Of a DNA stretch of 11,805 bases, positions 4,745-11,805 are shown piece by piece. Both the position numbers and the translations under genes were made by a program. A model generated the notes under the pieces. The model searched no databases and was not told where the DNA came from. It worked only from the letters and a program-made list of their open reading frames with translations. The stretch covers positions 1 through 11,805 of the forward strand of contig CAJBMR010000301.1 of the NCBI GenBank assembly GCA_903954205.1. The letters are read 5' to 3'. Numbering within the stretch: the stretch's first letter is position 1; each line of letters begins with the position of its first letter. Source of the stretch: an uncultured bacterium (GTDB lineage: Bacteria; Actinomycetota; Actinomycetes; S36-B12).

Positions 4745-7255
4745 ATGATGCGCACCATCATCGGGGTCACCGGTGCCGCGGCAGTCGCCTTCGGTCTCCT
4801 TTTCGCTCCCTCTGCAGCTCGTGCTGAGGTCGCGCCCGTCTCGATGATGCTGTCTGGTGCGGCGACGTCCGCGAGCGATCCCAGCCCGGTGCAGCTCGAC
4901 GCCGATGTCTACGTCCCCGAGGTCACGCCGGCCCCGGCCGTGCTGCTTGCCCATGGCTTCGGCGGGAGCAAGGAGGGGGTCGCCGAAGAAGCCCAGATGC
5001 TCGCGGATGCGGGTTACGTCGTCCTGGCCTACACCGCACGCGGCTTCGGCGAGTCCACCGGGCAGATCTCGATGAATGCACCGGACTTCGAGGTGGCCGA
5101 CGCCTCCGCGCTCATCGACTACCTCGCCAGCCTCGCCAGCGTGAGCATGGAAGCGCCCGGAGACCCGGTCGTCGGAGTGGGCGGTGGTTCTTACGGCGGG
5201 GCACTCGCCCTGATGCTCGCCGGCTACGACGAGCGCATCGACGCGGTGTCCGCGGACATCACCTGGAACGACCTGGAGACTTCGCTCTTCGCGCAGAGCG
5301 CTGTTGACGGCGTCCAGCCCGGTGTCCTCAAGAGCCTGTGGACCTCTCTGTTCTTCTCCTCTGGTCTCGGACTCGAACCCGGTCAGCCCGTCAGCGAGTG
5401 CGGGCGCTTCACCGCGCAGTGGTGCGCGGCCTACGTCGAAGCGGTGACGGCGGGAGTCGTCTCACCCGAGGCGTCCGAGCTGATGGCGCAATCGTCACCG
5501 GGCAGCGTCACCGACCGGATCACCGCCCCTGTCCTCCTCGGCGCAGGGCAGGCTGACTCACTCTTCCCGCTGACCCAGGCCAATGCCAATGCCGAGCAGA
5601 TCGTCAATGCCCCGGTGAAGGTCGTCTGGCACGCGGGTGGGCACGACGGCGGCATCGCCGAGACCGATCGTCTCCGCGCACTCACCCAAGCCTGGTTCGA
5701 TGAGCACCTGCGCGGTGGCGCGACTGTGAGCGATTCCTTTGAGGTGTCCCTCGTCGAGGCATCCGCATTGAGCGATCGCGATCCCGGCACCGTGGAGGTG
5801 CTGTCTTCCCCGGCGTACCCCGGGATCTTCGGTGATGGCACGGTCGAGATGCCGGTGGCTGCTCCACCTCAGCAGGTACTCGCGCCTGCGGGTGGTGCTC
5901 CTGCGGCCATTACGTCGCTGCCCGGCGCGGGTGGACTCGCGAGTCTCGCCGGTGACCTGCTCGCCGTGCCTCTTCCCGGACAGACAGCCGGATTCTTCAC
6001 CGAATCCCTCGGTCAGTCGATGCGCATCGTCGGCTCCACTCGAGCGCGCCTCACTGTGAGCAGCGATCGCCCGGTGGATGAGGCTGTGCTCTTTGCCTCC
6101 TTGCGCATCGTGAGCGCCAATGGACGGCAGACCCTGCCGCAGGGACTCGTCGCCCCGATTCGGATCGAGAACCTCGGTCCTGATCCGGTCACCGTGGACG
6201 TCGTGCTTCCCGGCATCGTCACCGAGGCGGCAGCGGGGGATCGCCTGGCCCTCGTCATCGCGACGACAGACCAGGGCTATCGCATGCCCCCCGGTCCCGC
6301 CGTCTATACGGTGGCGGCCGAGGGACCGCTCCTCCTGCCCACGCTTCAGGGCACAACGGCATCAGCGGGTACTCCGCCATGGGTATGGCCGCTCGGCGCC
6401 GCCATCATCACCGCGCTCATCTGGCTCGTGGTTGCGCTGCTGAGGCCGCGCGACCGTTCGGGTGAGACTCGGCGAGTCGGCGGAGCCGCCTCTGTCGGGC
6501 TGGCACGCCCGGAGCTCGCCACGGTGCCCCTGGCCACGCGCGACCTCGCCAAGGAGTTCAAGGGCGGTCTCAAAGCGGTGGACGGAGTGACCTTCGAGGT
6601 CCCACCGGGTGTGGTTCTCGGCCTGCTGGGACCCAATGGGGCAGGCAAGACCACGACCATGCGCATGGCGATGGGCCTCATCCGTCCGACCGCCGGGGAC
6701 ACGTGGATCTTCGGCCAGCATGTGCGACCAGGGTCCCCCGTGCTTGCGAGAGTGGGCAGCTTCATCGAGGGCCCCGGATTCCTGCCCCATCTCACAGGCC
6801 GCCAGAACCTTGACCTCTACTGGCGGGCGAGCGGACGCGAGGGCGGTGATCCTCACCTCGACGAGGTGCTTGAGATCGCCGGACTCGGCTCCGCGATCGA
6901 CAGGAAGGTGCGCACCTACAGCCAGGGCATGCGCCAGCGACTGGGTATTGCCCAGGCCATGCTCGGGCTCCCCGACCTGCTCGTGCTCGACGAGCCCACC
7001 AACGGCCTTGATCCGCCGCAGATTCGCGAGATGCGCCAGGTGCTGCACGACTATGCGGCCTCGGGCAAGACCGTGATTGTGTCGTCGCACTTGCTGGGCG
7101 AGGTCGAGCAGACCTGCTCACGTGTCGTGGTGATGGATCACGGACATCTGATCTACTCGGGCACCGTCGAGAATCTCCTTGGGGGTCGCAGCGGCCTGCG
7201 GCTCGAGGACGTCTTCCTCGAAATGGTGGGCGAAGGCCACAGGGTGGACCAGTGA
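4745..7255 (+). CDS. Fusion of exported alpha/beta hydrolase (S15/CocE-like) and ABC transporter ATPase
   Basis: This 836-residue, two-function polypeptide has a signal peptide at 1-28 (cleavage after ARA). A serine hydrolase follows (about 45-325), with the oxyanion region HGFGGSKEG (70-78), nucleophile Ser149 in GGGSYGG, and probable Asp271 (GQADSLF) and His300 (HAGGHDGG). Residues about 330-535 resemble the beta-rich C-terminal domain of X-Pro dipeptidyl peptidases. One helix spans about 547-566, with basic RPRDR on its inner side. The ABC ATPase (595-830) has Walker A GPNGAGKTT (629-637), signature YSQGM (725-729), Walker B LLVLDEP (745-751) and His782. The Q-loop has Glu675 (FIEGPGF), as I recall for BcrA-type exporters. 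The hydrolase should face outward and the ATPase inward. The permease gene overlaps by four bases. The -10 box favours the second ATG (4748). The hydrolase substrate is unknown: peptide, ester or antibiotic are all possible. Confidence 0.9.
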   Translation: MMRTIIGVTGAAAVAFGLLFAPSAARAEVAPVSMMLSGAATSASDPSPVQLDADVYVPEVTPAPAVLLAHGFGGSKEGVAEEAQMLADAGYVVLAYTARGFGESTGQISMNAPDFEVADASALIDYLASLASVSMEAPGDPVVGVGGGSYGGALALMLAGYDERIDAVSADITWNDLETSLFAQSAVDGVQPGVLKSLWTSLFFSSGLGLEPGQPVSECGRFTAQWCAAYVEAVTAGVVSPEASELMAQSSPGSVTDRITAPVLLGAGQADSLFPLTQANANAEQIVNAPVKVVWHAGGHDGGIAETDRLRALTQAWFDEHLRGGATVSDSFEVSLVEASALSDRDPGTVEVLSSPAYPGIFGDGTVEMPVAAPPQQVLAPAGGAPAAITSLPGAGGLASLAGDLLAVPLPGQTAGFFTESLGQSMRIVGSTRARLTVSSDRPVDEAVLFASLRIVSANGRQTLPQGLVAPIRIENLGPDPVTVDVVLPGIVTEAAAGDRLALVIATTDQGYRMPPGPAVYTVAAEGPLLLPTLQGTTASAGTPPWVWPLGAAIITALIWLVVALLRPRDRSGETRRVGGAASVGLARPELATVPLATRDLAKEFKGGLKAVDGVTFEVPPGVVLGLLGPNGAGKTTTMRMAMGLIRPTAGDTWIFGQHVRPGSPVLARVGSFIEGPGFLPHLTGRQNLDLYWRASGREGGDPHLDEVLEIAGLGSAIDRKVRTYSQGMRQRLGIAQAMLGLPDLLVLDEPTNGLDPPQIREMRQVLHDYAASGKTVIVSSHLLGEVEQTCSRVVVMDHGHLIYSGTVENLLGGRSGLRLEDVFLEMVGEGHRVDQ

Positions 7256-8103
7256 GCACGACCGTCGAGACGTCCTATGTTGCGCGTCACACGCTGACCA
7301 TTCGGGTTGAACTCATCCGGCAGTTGCGTCGCCGGCGCACCATCGTGGCTTTCGCTCTCGCGGTTGCCCTGCCCCTGATCGTCGTCGCCGCCGTCAAGCT
7401 CGGGCCCGAGTCGCGCGGATTCGGCGATGGTGATCTCGATCTGGTGGGCCTTGCGACTGCAGGGCCGTGGAACTTCACCCTGACGATGCTGCTCTTTGCA
7501 TCCGGCTTCCTTCTCACGATCATTGCCGCGATGTTCCTCGGCGACACGGTGGCGAGTGAGGCGTCGTGGTCCACCATGCGCTACCTGCTCGCCGCACCCG
7601 TGCCCCGACGCCGATTCCTCCGCGCCAAGATGATCGTCGGGCTCATCCTCACAGCGGTGACGCTCGCCATACTCATCGCGGTGTCCTTCCTCATTGCCCT
7701 CATTGTCTTCGGTTCCGCCCCCCTCACCAGCCCCCTGGGTGGGTCCTTTGATGTGGCGACGTCCTGGGAGCGACTGGCAATCGTGACCGTCTACATCGGG
7801 ATCCAACTCCTCATCCCCGCGGGTATCGCCTTCCTCATGAGCGTGCTCACGGATGTCCCGCTGGGCGCCGTGGGTGCCGCGGTCATCATCGTCATCGTCC
7901 TCAACATCATCGACGCGATCGACGCGCTCGGTGACCTCAGGAGGTTCCTGCCCACTGACTACGGCGGGGCCTGGGCTGACGCACTCGGCCAGCAGATCGT
8001 CTGGGACGACATGGCGATCGGAGCGTCGTACGCCGTGGTGACCTTTGCGGTGCTCGCAGGCATCGCCATGCTGCGGTTCGATCGCAAGGACATCCTCTCC
8101 TGA
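7252..8103 (+). CDS. ABC-2 type transporter permease
   Basis: This 283-residue membrane subunit is almost certainly the partner of the hydrolase-ATPase fusion just upstream. About six helices are visible, near 31-50, 76-97, 126-153, 174-198, 203-224 and 256-275. A cytoplasmic, arginine-rich N-terminus (RQLRRRR) precedes the first helix. The loop between helices 2 and 3, with GDTVASEASWSTMRYLLAAP and then VPRRRFLRAK, matches the E-x-x-x-x-T-x-R-x-L-L-x-x-P-x-x-R pattern of BcrB-like ABC-2 permeases. The protein ends in FDRKDIL, also usual there. The GTG start overlaps the upstream TGA (GTGA), so translation is coupled. Two permeases would recruit two fusion chains, giving an exporter with two external hydrolase domains. 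The substrate is not known; BcrAB relatives export peptide antibiotics or other hydrophobic compounds. Confidence 0.88.
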   Translation: MSTTVETSYVARHTLTIRVELIRQLRRRRTIVAFALAVALPLIVVAAVKLGPESRGFGDGDLDLVGLATAGPWNFTLTMLLFASGFLLTIIAAMFLGDTVASEASWSTMRYLLAAPVPRRRFLRAKMIVGLILTAVTLAILIAVSFLIALIVFGSAPLTSPLGGSFDVATSWERLAIVTVYIGIQLLIPAGIAFLMSVLTDVPLGAVGAAVIIVIVLNIIDAIDALGDLRRFLPTDYGGAWADALGQQIVWDDMAIGASYAVVTFAVLAGIAMLRFDRKDILS

Positions 8104-8155
8104 CCCTGCTCGACATCCGGCTCTGGCAGGATGCCGTTGTCCCGGGGAGGATCAC

Positions 8156-9754
8156 ATGGCAGGTATGTCCGCGACATCTGCACCACCGGCTGCTCCCGCG
8201 CGGGCGGGCCTAGCGCTCACCGCGCTGATCCTCGCTGCGATCGTCGCGAATCTCAATCTGAGCGTGGCGAATGTCGCTCTCCCCGATATCGGCAAGGCCT
8301 TCGATGCTGGCCAGACTCAGATCAATCTTGTCGCGATCGGCTGCACCCTGGGCTTGGCGATGTCGGTGCTCTACCTCGGGGCGCTCGGTGACCGCTATGG
8401 CCGCAAGCTCATGCTCCTCCTCGGCATGGCACTGACGCTGCCGACGAGCGCCATCTCCGCGTGGGCTCCGTCCATCGACGTCCTCATCGCGGGCCGGATC
8501 CTCACGGGCGTGGCCGCGGGTCTCGCCTACCCGACCACGCTGGCGCTCATCACGGCACTGTGGGGACCGGGCAAGGCGCGCGTGCGCGCTATCGCTCTGT
8601 GGTCAGGCCTGAGCGGCGGTGGCGCGATCATTGGGCCGGTCATCGCCGGTGCCCTTCTGGAGTCGTTCTGGTGGGGCTCGGTCTTCCTCATCGCCGTCCC
8701 GCCTGCCGTGCTGGCCTTTGTCCTCGTCTTCATCAACGTCCCGGCGCACGTCCATGAGTCGACGGAGAGCGTGGACAATCTCGGCGGCGTGCTCTCCGTG
8801 GTCATGATCGGCACCTTCGTCATCGGCATCAGCACCGTGTCGGCACCCGGGATGCTGGGGCAGGCCCTCGCGCTCATCGGGGTCTCGCTCGTGGTTGGGG
8901 CGCTCTTCATCATGCGCCAGCGGCGCGCGAACAATCCGCTCTACGACCTCGTCTATGCGAGGCGGCGGATCTTCTGGGTTGCGGCATTGAGCGGGATGAT
9001 CGTCTTCGGCTCGCTCATGGGGTCGCTCTTCGTCGGCCAGCAGTTCATGCAGAACGTCCTGGCCTACTCGACCCTGGATGCAGGGCTAGCCGTCGTCCCC
9101 ATGGCGATCGCCATGGTGCTCTTCTCGCCCGTCTCCGGACGTCTGGTCTTGAAGTTTGGATCGCGCGACACCCTGCTCCTGGGTTTCGCCGTCATCATTC
9201 CCGGCTTCATCATCATGCTCATCGGCTGGCGCGAGCAGACGGCGTACTGGGTGATCGCTCTCGCCTACATCTGCGTGGGTGCTGGCACGGGGCTCGCCCT
9301 GACGCCAGCCTCGCGGGCGCTGACCAGTTCCGTGCCCGTCACGCGTGTCGGCATGGCATCCGGGACCTCGGATCTCCAGCGCGACCTCGGTGGCTCCGTC
9401 ATGCAGGCGGTGCTTGGCTCGCTGCTCGCGGCTGGCTACGCGCTCGCGATGTCGAACGCCATTGCCTCCAGCGGCGACGCCCAGCAGATAACCGAGCAGA
9501 CTCAGGCGACGCTGCAGCTTTCCTACGTGAGTGCCGCTGCGGTGGCGGAGCAGTACCCCCAGTACGCGAGCCAGATCGTTTCGGCCGCCCGCGAGTCCTT
9601 CCTCAGCGGTGCCAACTGGGCCTACGGAGCCGCCATCGCGGCGAGCCTGATCGGTGCGGTCCTCGTGTGGACGCGCTACCCCGGCAAGCAGGGGGAGATC
9701 GAACTCCTCAACGAGTATGCCGAGCAGGATGCAGCGGCGAACGCCAAGGGTTGA
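8156..9754 (+). CDS. MFS transporter, DHA2 (14-helix) drug:proton antiporter family
   Basis: This 532-residue proton-driven efflux protein is of the major facilitator superfamily. The first helix carries LNLSVANVALPDI, the DHA2 form of L-D-x-T-x-V-N-V-A-L-P, with Asn33 where many members have Asp. Motif A is GALGDRYGRK (75-84). Motif C, typical of antiporters, is SGLSGGGAIIGP (150-161) in helix 5. About fourteen hydrophobic segments and a roughly 70-residue outward loop before the last helix (SSGDAQQITEQTQ onward) fit QacA/EmrB-like proteins. The ATG at 8156 was chosen because GGGGAGG lies six bases upstream. The frame is open further back, but that stretch overlaps the permease gene and is Cys/Pro/Arg-rich shadow. 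It follows the ABC permease by 52 bases on the same strand, so joint transcription is possible. Substrate cannot be predicted. Confidence 0.88.
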   Translation: MAGMSATSAPPAAPARAGLALTALILAAIVANLNLSVANVALPDIGKAFDAGQTQINLVAIGCTLGLAMSVLYLGALGDRYGRKLMLLLGMALTLPTSAISAWAPSIDVLIAGRILTGVAAGLAYPTTLALITALWGPGKARVRAIALWSGLSGGGAIIGPVIAGALLESFWWGSVFLIAVPPAVLAFVLVFINVPAHVHESTESVDNLGGVLSVVMIGTFVIGISTVSAPGMLGQALALIGVSLVVGALFIMRQRRANNPLYDLVYARRRIFWVAALSGMIVFGSLMGSLFVGQQFMQNVLAYSTLDAGLAVVPMAIAMVLFSPVSGRLVLKFGSRDTLLLGFAVIIPGFIIMLIGWREQTAYWVIALAYICVGAGTGLALTPASRALTSSVPVTRVGMASGTSDLQRDLGGSVMQAVLGSLLAAGYALAMSNAIASSGDAQQITEQTQATLQLSYVSAAAVAEQYPQYASQIVSAARESFLSGANWAYGAAIAASLIGAVLVWTRYPGKQGEIELLNEYAEQDAAANAKG

Positions 9755-9777
9755 TCGGCGTCAGTCTCCGACGGGCG

Positions 9778-10923
9778 TCAATAACTGAACGGCCACGCCT
9801 TGAAGTAGTTGCGCAATCGCAGCCATAGTCCGTAGAGACCTCTCGGCTCCAGGATGAGGAACAGGATGATGAGCAGGCCGAAGATGATGCTCTGCAACTC
9901 GAAGACATTGAGCAACCCACCCTCGCCGATGCCTCCGAATCCGGGGATGAATCCGGTGATCGTGTTGACCAGCTTGGGCAGCATCACGACGAAGACGGCA
10001 CCCATGATCGAGCCGCTGATGGTGGCGAGGCCACCGATGAAGACGACGGCCAGGAAGTCGATCGAAAGGAAGATGTTCCAGGTCTCCGGCGAGATGCGAC
10101 CGATCACGATGGAGAGCAGGGCCCCCGAGATGCCGGCGTAGAACGACGACACGGTGAAGGCGAGTGTCTTGGTGCGCAGCAGGGAGACGCCCATGACCTC
10201 GGCCGCCACGTCCCGGTCGCGCACGGCCGCAAAGTTACGGCCGAAGCGCGACCGCACGAAGTTGCGTGCGCCGAAGGCCATGACGAGGAAGATGACGAGG
10301 CAGGCGACGTAGAAGACCGTGAAGCGGTCGATGCGGTAGCCGAGGATCGTGTGGTTCGAGAAGAGGTCGAAGCCGAGGAAGACGGGTTCGGCGGGCGCAC
10401 GTCCCACCCCTGCACCACCGGTGATGGGCTTGGCCTCCTTGAAGATGTGCTCTCCGATGAAGACCAGGCCCAGGGTGAGGATGGCCAGGTAGAGGCCGCG
10501 CACGCGTGCGGCCAGGGGCGCGAGGACGAAGGCGACGAGCGCGGGCACTAGGCCGGCGAGGGGCAGCCAGATCACCATGTCGAGGCCGAGGCCGATGACC
10601 TTGCCCTGCGCCTCGCCGCCAAGGACTGCCGCGGTGTAGGCGCCGACGCCCATGAAGAACGCCTGACCGAGGGACACCTGGCCGGCGTACCCCGTGAGGA
10701 CATTGAGCCCGATCCCACCAATGGCGAAGATGAGCACCGTGGTGAGCAGTGCCACCATGTCGCGCTGCAGGAAGAAGGGGATGATCGCCATGGCGATGAT
10801 CCCGGCGATGACCCAGTTGCGCTTGACGCGGGTGTTGAAGATCGACATCTCGAGCACATAACTCGTGAAGAGTTGGGGTCGCCCCTTGACGGTGTGCAGT
10901 GATGCCTTGGTTGCGGTCGTCAT
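9778..10923 (-). CDS. livM: Branched-chain amino acid-type ABC transporter permease LivM
   Basis: This 381-residue membrane subunit belongs to a hydrophobic amino acid (HAAT) importer. The hallmark GLNVLTGYAGQVSLGQAFF begins at residue 72 and continues into GVGAYTAA. RGLYLAILTLG (142-152) and ITGGAGVG (167-174) are also LivM signatures. The cytoplasmic loop FGRNFAAVRDRDVAAEVMGV contacts the ATPase in this family. The ATG at 10923 overlaps the livH stop (ATGA). It has the ribosome site AAGGAGGTG, encoded within the end of livH, so the start is firm. An upstream in-frame extension is shadow inside livH. The roughly 35-residue hydrophilic N-terminus before the first helix is somewhat long. The C-terminus is aromatic (NYFKAWPFSY). 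It converges on the MFS gene with a 23-base gap in which I see nothing clear. HAAT systems also carry urea, amides or other amino acids, so the substrate is open. Confidence 0.9.
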   Translation of the reverse strand: MTTATKASLHTVKGRPQLFTSYVLEMSIFNTRVKRNWVIAGIIAMAIIPFFLQRDMVALLTTVLIFAIGGIGLNVLTGYAGQVSLGQAFFMGVGAYTAAVLGGEAQGKVIGLGLDMVIWLPLAGLVPALVAFVLAPLAARVRGLYLAILTLGLVFIGEHIFKEAKPITGGAGVGRAPAEPVFLGFDLFSNHTILGYRIDRFTVFYVACLVIFLVMAFGARNFVRSRFGRNFAAVRDRDVAAEVMGVSLLRTKTLAFTVSSFYAGISGALLSIVIGRISPETWNIFLSIDFLAVVFIGGLATISGSIMGAVFVVMLPKLVNTITGFIPGFGGIGEGGLLNVFELQSIIFGLLIILFLILEPRGLYGLWLRLRNYFKAWPFSY

Positions 10924-11759
10924 ACCCGCACCACCTCCTTGGTGCCGAAGAGGCCGTACGGTCGGACCATTAGGACGACGATCATGATCAGGTAGGGCAC
11001 GATCACGTCGAAGTTGGCGCCCAGCCAGGGTGCGTAGACCGGCTGGTAGGTGCGCGTGAGGGACTCGGCCACGCCGATGATGAGACCGGCGATGACCGAT
11101 CCCTTGATCGAGTCGAGTCCGCCGAGGATGATCACCGGCAGCGCCTTGAGTGCGACCAGCGCCACGGTCGTCTCGACACCGGAACTTCCGGCCGTCAGCA
11201 AGGCGCCGGCGAGAGCGGCCATGGCGGCGGCGATGCCCCACGAGAGCCCGAACATCCGACCGACGTTGATGCCCTGGGCCAGGCTCGTCTCCTGATCGAA
11301 CGCCGTGGCACGCATGGCCAGGCCGGTGCGCGAGCGGGCTAGGAAGAGTCCCACGATCCCAATCGCGACGAGGGCGATCACCAGGCGCGCGATATCGACG
11401 GTGAAGAGGCGCGCCCCGAAGACATCGACGGTGCTGAGGCCGAAGGGATCGTTGACGGTGAGCAGCTCTGAGCCGATGAGGCGTCCCGCCACGATGAGCA
11501 GGATGATGAAGATTCCGACGGTGACGGTGGCTGCGGAGAACGCCGGTCTGCCGACCATGGGTCTCAGGGCGATGCGCTCGATGATCATGCCGATGACCGC
11601 CATGACTGCCATGCCCAGCAGCACCGAGAGCCAGAAGGGCAGGCCGATGGCATTGCCGAAGGAACCGGTGAAGAAGGCGCCCAGGATCATCAGGGCCGGC
11701 GTCGCGAAGTTGATGACCCCCGTGGCGCGGTAGATGATCACGAAGGACACGCCCAGCAG
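10920..11759 (-). CDS. livH: Branched-chain amino acid-type ABC transporter permease LivH (5' partial)
   Basis: This is the second membrane subunit of the HAAT importer, pairing with LivM. Counting from an internal GTG at 11750, the family signature YRATGVINFATPALMILGAF lies at residues 7-26. The ATPase-contact loop RSRTGLAMRATAFDQETSLAQGINV is near 139-163. The late motif ALPVIILGGLDSIKGSVIAG (203-222) and the closing RPYGLFG are also typical. LivH proteins usually have about 15-25 more residues in the first helix before this signature. The frame is open past 11750 through LLG up to 11759, after which the DNA is adapter. The gene is therefore cut by the contig end, and the internal GTG is not its start. 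The stop overlaps livM by four bases. Genes for the ATPases (livG, livF) and the binding protein would be expected nearby but are not in the window. Confidence 0.9.
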   Translation of the reverse strand: MLGVSFVIIYRATGVINFATPALMILGAFFTGSFGNAIGLPFWLSVLLGMAVMAVIGMIIERIALRPMVGRPAFSAATVTVGIFIILLIVAGRLIGSELLTVNDPFGLSTVDVFGARLFTVDIARLVIALVAIGIVGLFLARSRTGLAMRATAFDQETSLAQGINVGRMFGLSWGIAAAMAALAGALLTAGSSGVETTVALVALKALPVIILGGLDSIKGSVIAGLIIGVAESLTRTYQPVYAPWLGANFDVIVPYLIMIVVLMVRPYGLFGTKEVVRV

Positions 11760-11805
11760 AGATCGGAAGAGCGTCGTGTAGGGAAAGAGTGTGTCAGTAC
11801 GTGTA
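11760..11805. other. Illumina TruSeq-type adapter with i5 index at the contig end (artefact)
   Basis: Positions 11760-11792 match base for base the 33-base complement of the Illumina TruSeq read-1 adapter, starting AGATCGGAAGAGC and ending AAAGAGTGT. Positions 11793-11800 (GTCAGTAC) fill the eight-base i5 index slot; the reverse complement GTACTGAC is TruSeq HT index D508 as I know it. Positions 11801-11805 (GTGTA) are the first bases of the flow-cell arm that follows the index. The order adapter, index, arm is exact, so chance is excluded. This DNA is library sequence, not genome, and should be trimmed. Confidence 0.98.

Noticed and set aside
6362..7090. 242-residue open frame on the minus strand opposite the ABC ATPase
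   Set aside because: It lies wholly opposite an ATPase with every expected motif, its composition is His/Arg/Gly-rich without a recognisable domain, and long antisense frames are common in GC-rich DNA.
8110..8132. Possible promoter before the MFS gene (TCGACA and CAGGAT)
   Set aside because: Spacing is only 11 bases, too short for a -35/-10 pair, and CAGGAT is a weak -10.
8045..8155. Upstream start for the MFS gene at 8045
   Set aside because: This stretch overlaps the end of the permease gene and encodes a Cys/Pro/Arg-rich segment unlike an MFS N-terminus; the ATG at 8156 has a strong ribosome site.
9755..9777. Terminator between the convergent MFS and livM genes
   Set aside because: GGCGTC occurs twice as a direct repeat, but the only stem is four bases (CGTC/GACG); nothing supports a terminator.
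11751..11805. N-terminal extension of LivH beyond the GTG at 11750, reading TRTDTLFPYTTLFRSLLG
   Set aside because: All but the last three residues are translated from the Illumina adapter and index; only LLG is genomic.

Overview
The window is GC-rich DNA with dense, mostly GC-ending codons, GTG as well as ATG starts, very short or overlapping gene junctions and at least one probably leaderless gene. Together with a DUF5302-type small protein, this points to a high-GC actinobacterium. The genus cannot be told from the sequence. The right end (11760-11805) is not genomic. It is an Illumina TruSeq-type adapter including an eight-base index, so the window runs to the raw end of an assembled contig. 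The first gene is also open at the left edge.

Layout from left to right. A secreted-looking, bicovalent FAD oxidoreductase of the berberine-bridge type (2-1720, +) has lost its N-terminus at the window edge. It converges, across a hairpin-bearing gap, on a four-gene minus-strand cluster read from 3888 to 1820. In order these are a divergent shikimate dehydrogenase-like enzyme, a five-helix DUF6790-like membrane protein, a PemK/MazF-like protein without a visible antitoxin, and a 64-residue DUF5302 protein. Spacing of 59, -1 and 16 bases suggests one transcript. A 48-base divergent promoter region (3889-3936) separates this cluster from a plus-strand run.

The plus-strand run begins with a pyrroline-5-carboxylate reductase-like protein whose C-terminal catalytic signature is altered. 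Next is an 836-residue fusion of an exported S15/CocE-like alpha/beta hydrolase, one membrane helix and a cytoplasmic BcrA-like ABC ATPase (4745-7255). The partner ABC-2 permease overlaps it by four bases (7252-8103). A DHA2-type MFS drug exporter follows at 8156-9754. The hydrolase-ATPase-permease pair is the most unusual unit here: its predicted topology places a serine hydrolase on the outer face of an exporter powered by the same polypeptide.

The right part (9778-11759, -) holds livM and livH, the two permease subunits of a branched-chain amino acid type (HAAT) ABC importer, overlapping by four bases. LivH is cut by the contig end. The ATPases and the solute-binding protein are not in the window.

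No tRNA, rRNA, CRISPR array, insertion sequence or phage gene was found. No gap between genes exceeds 100 bases.
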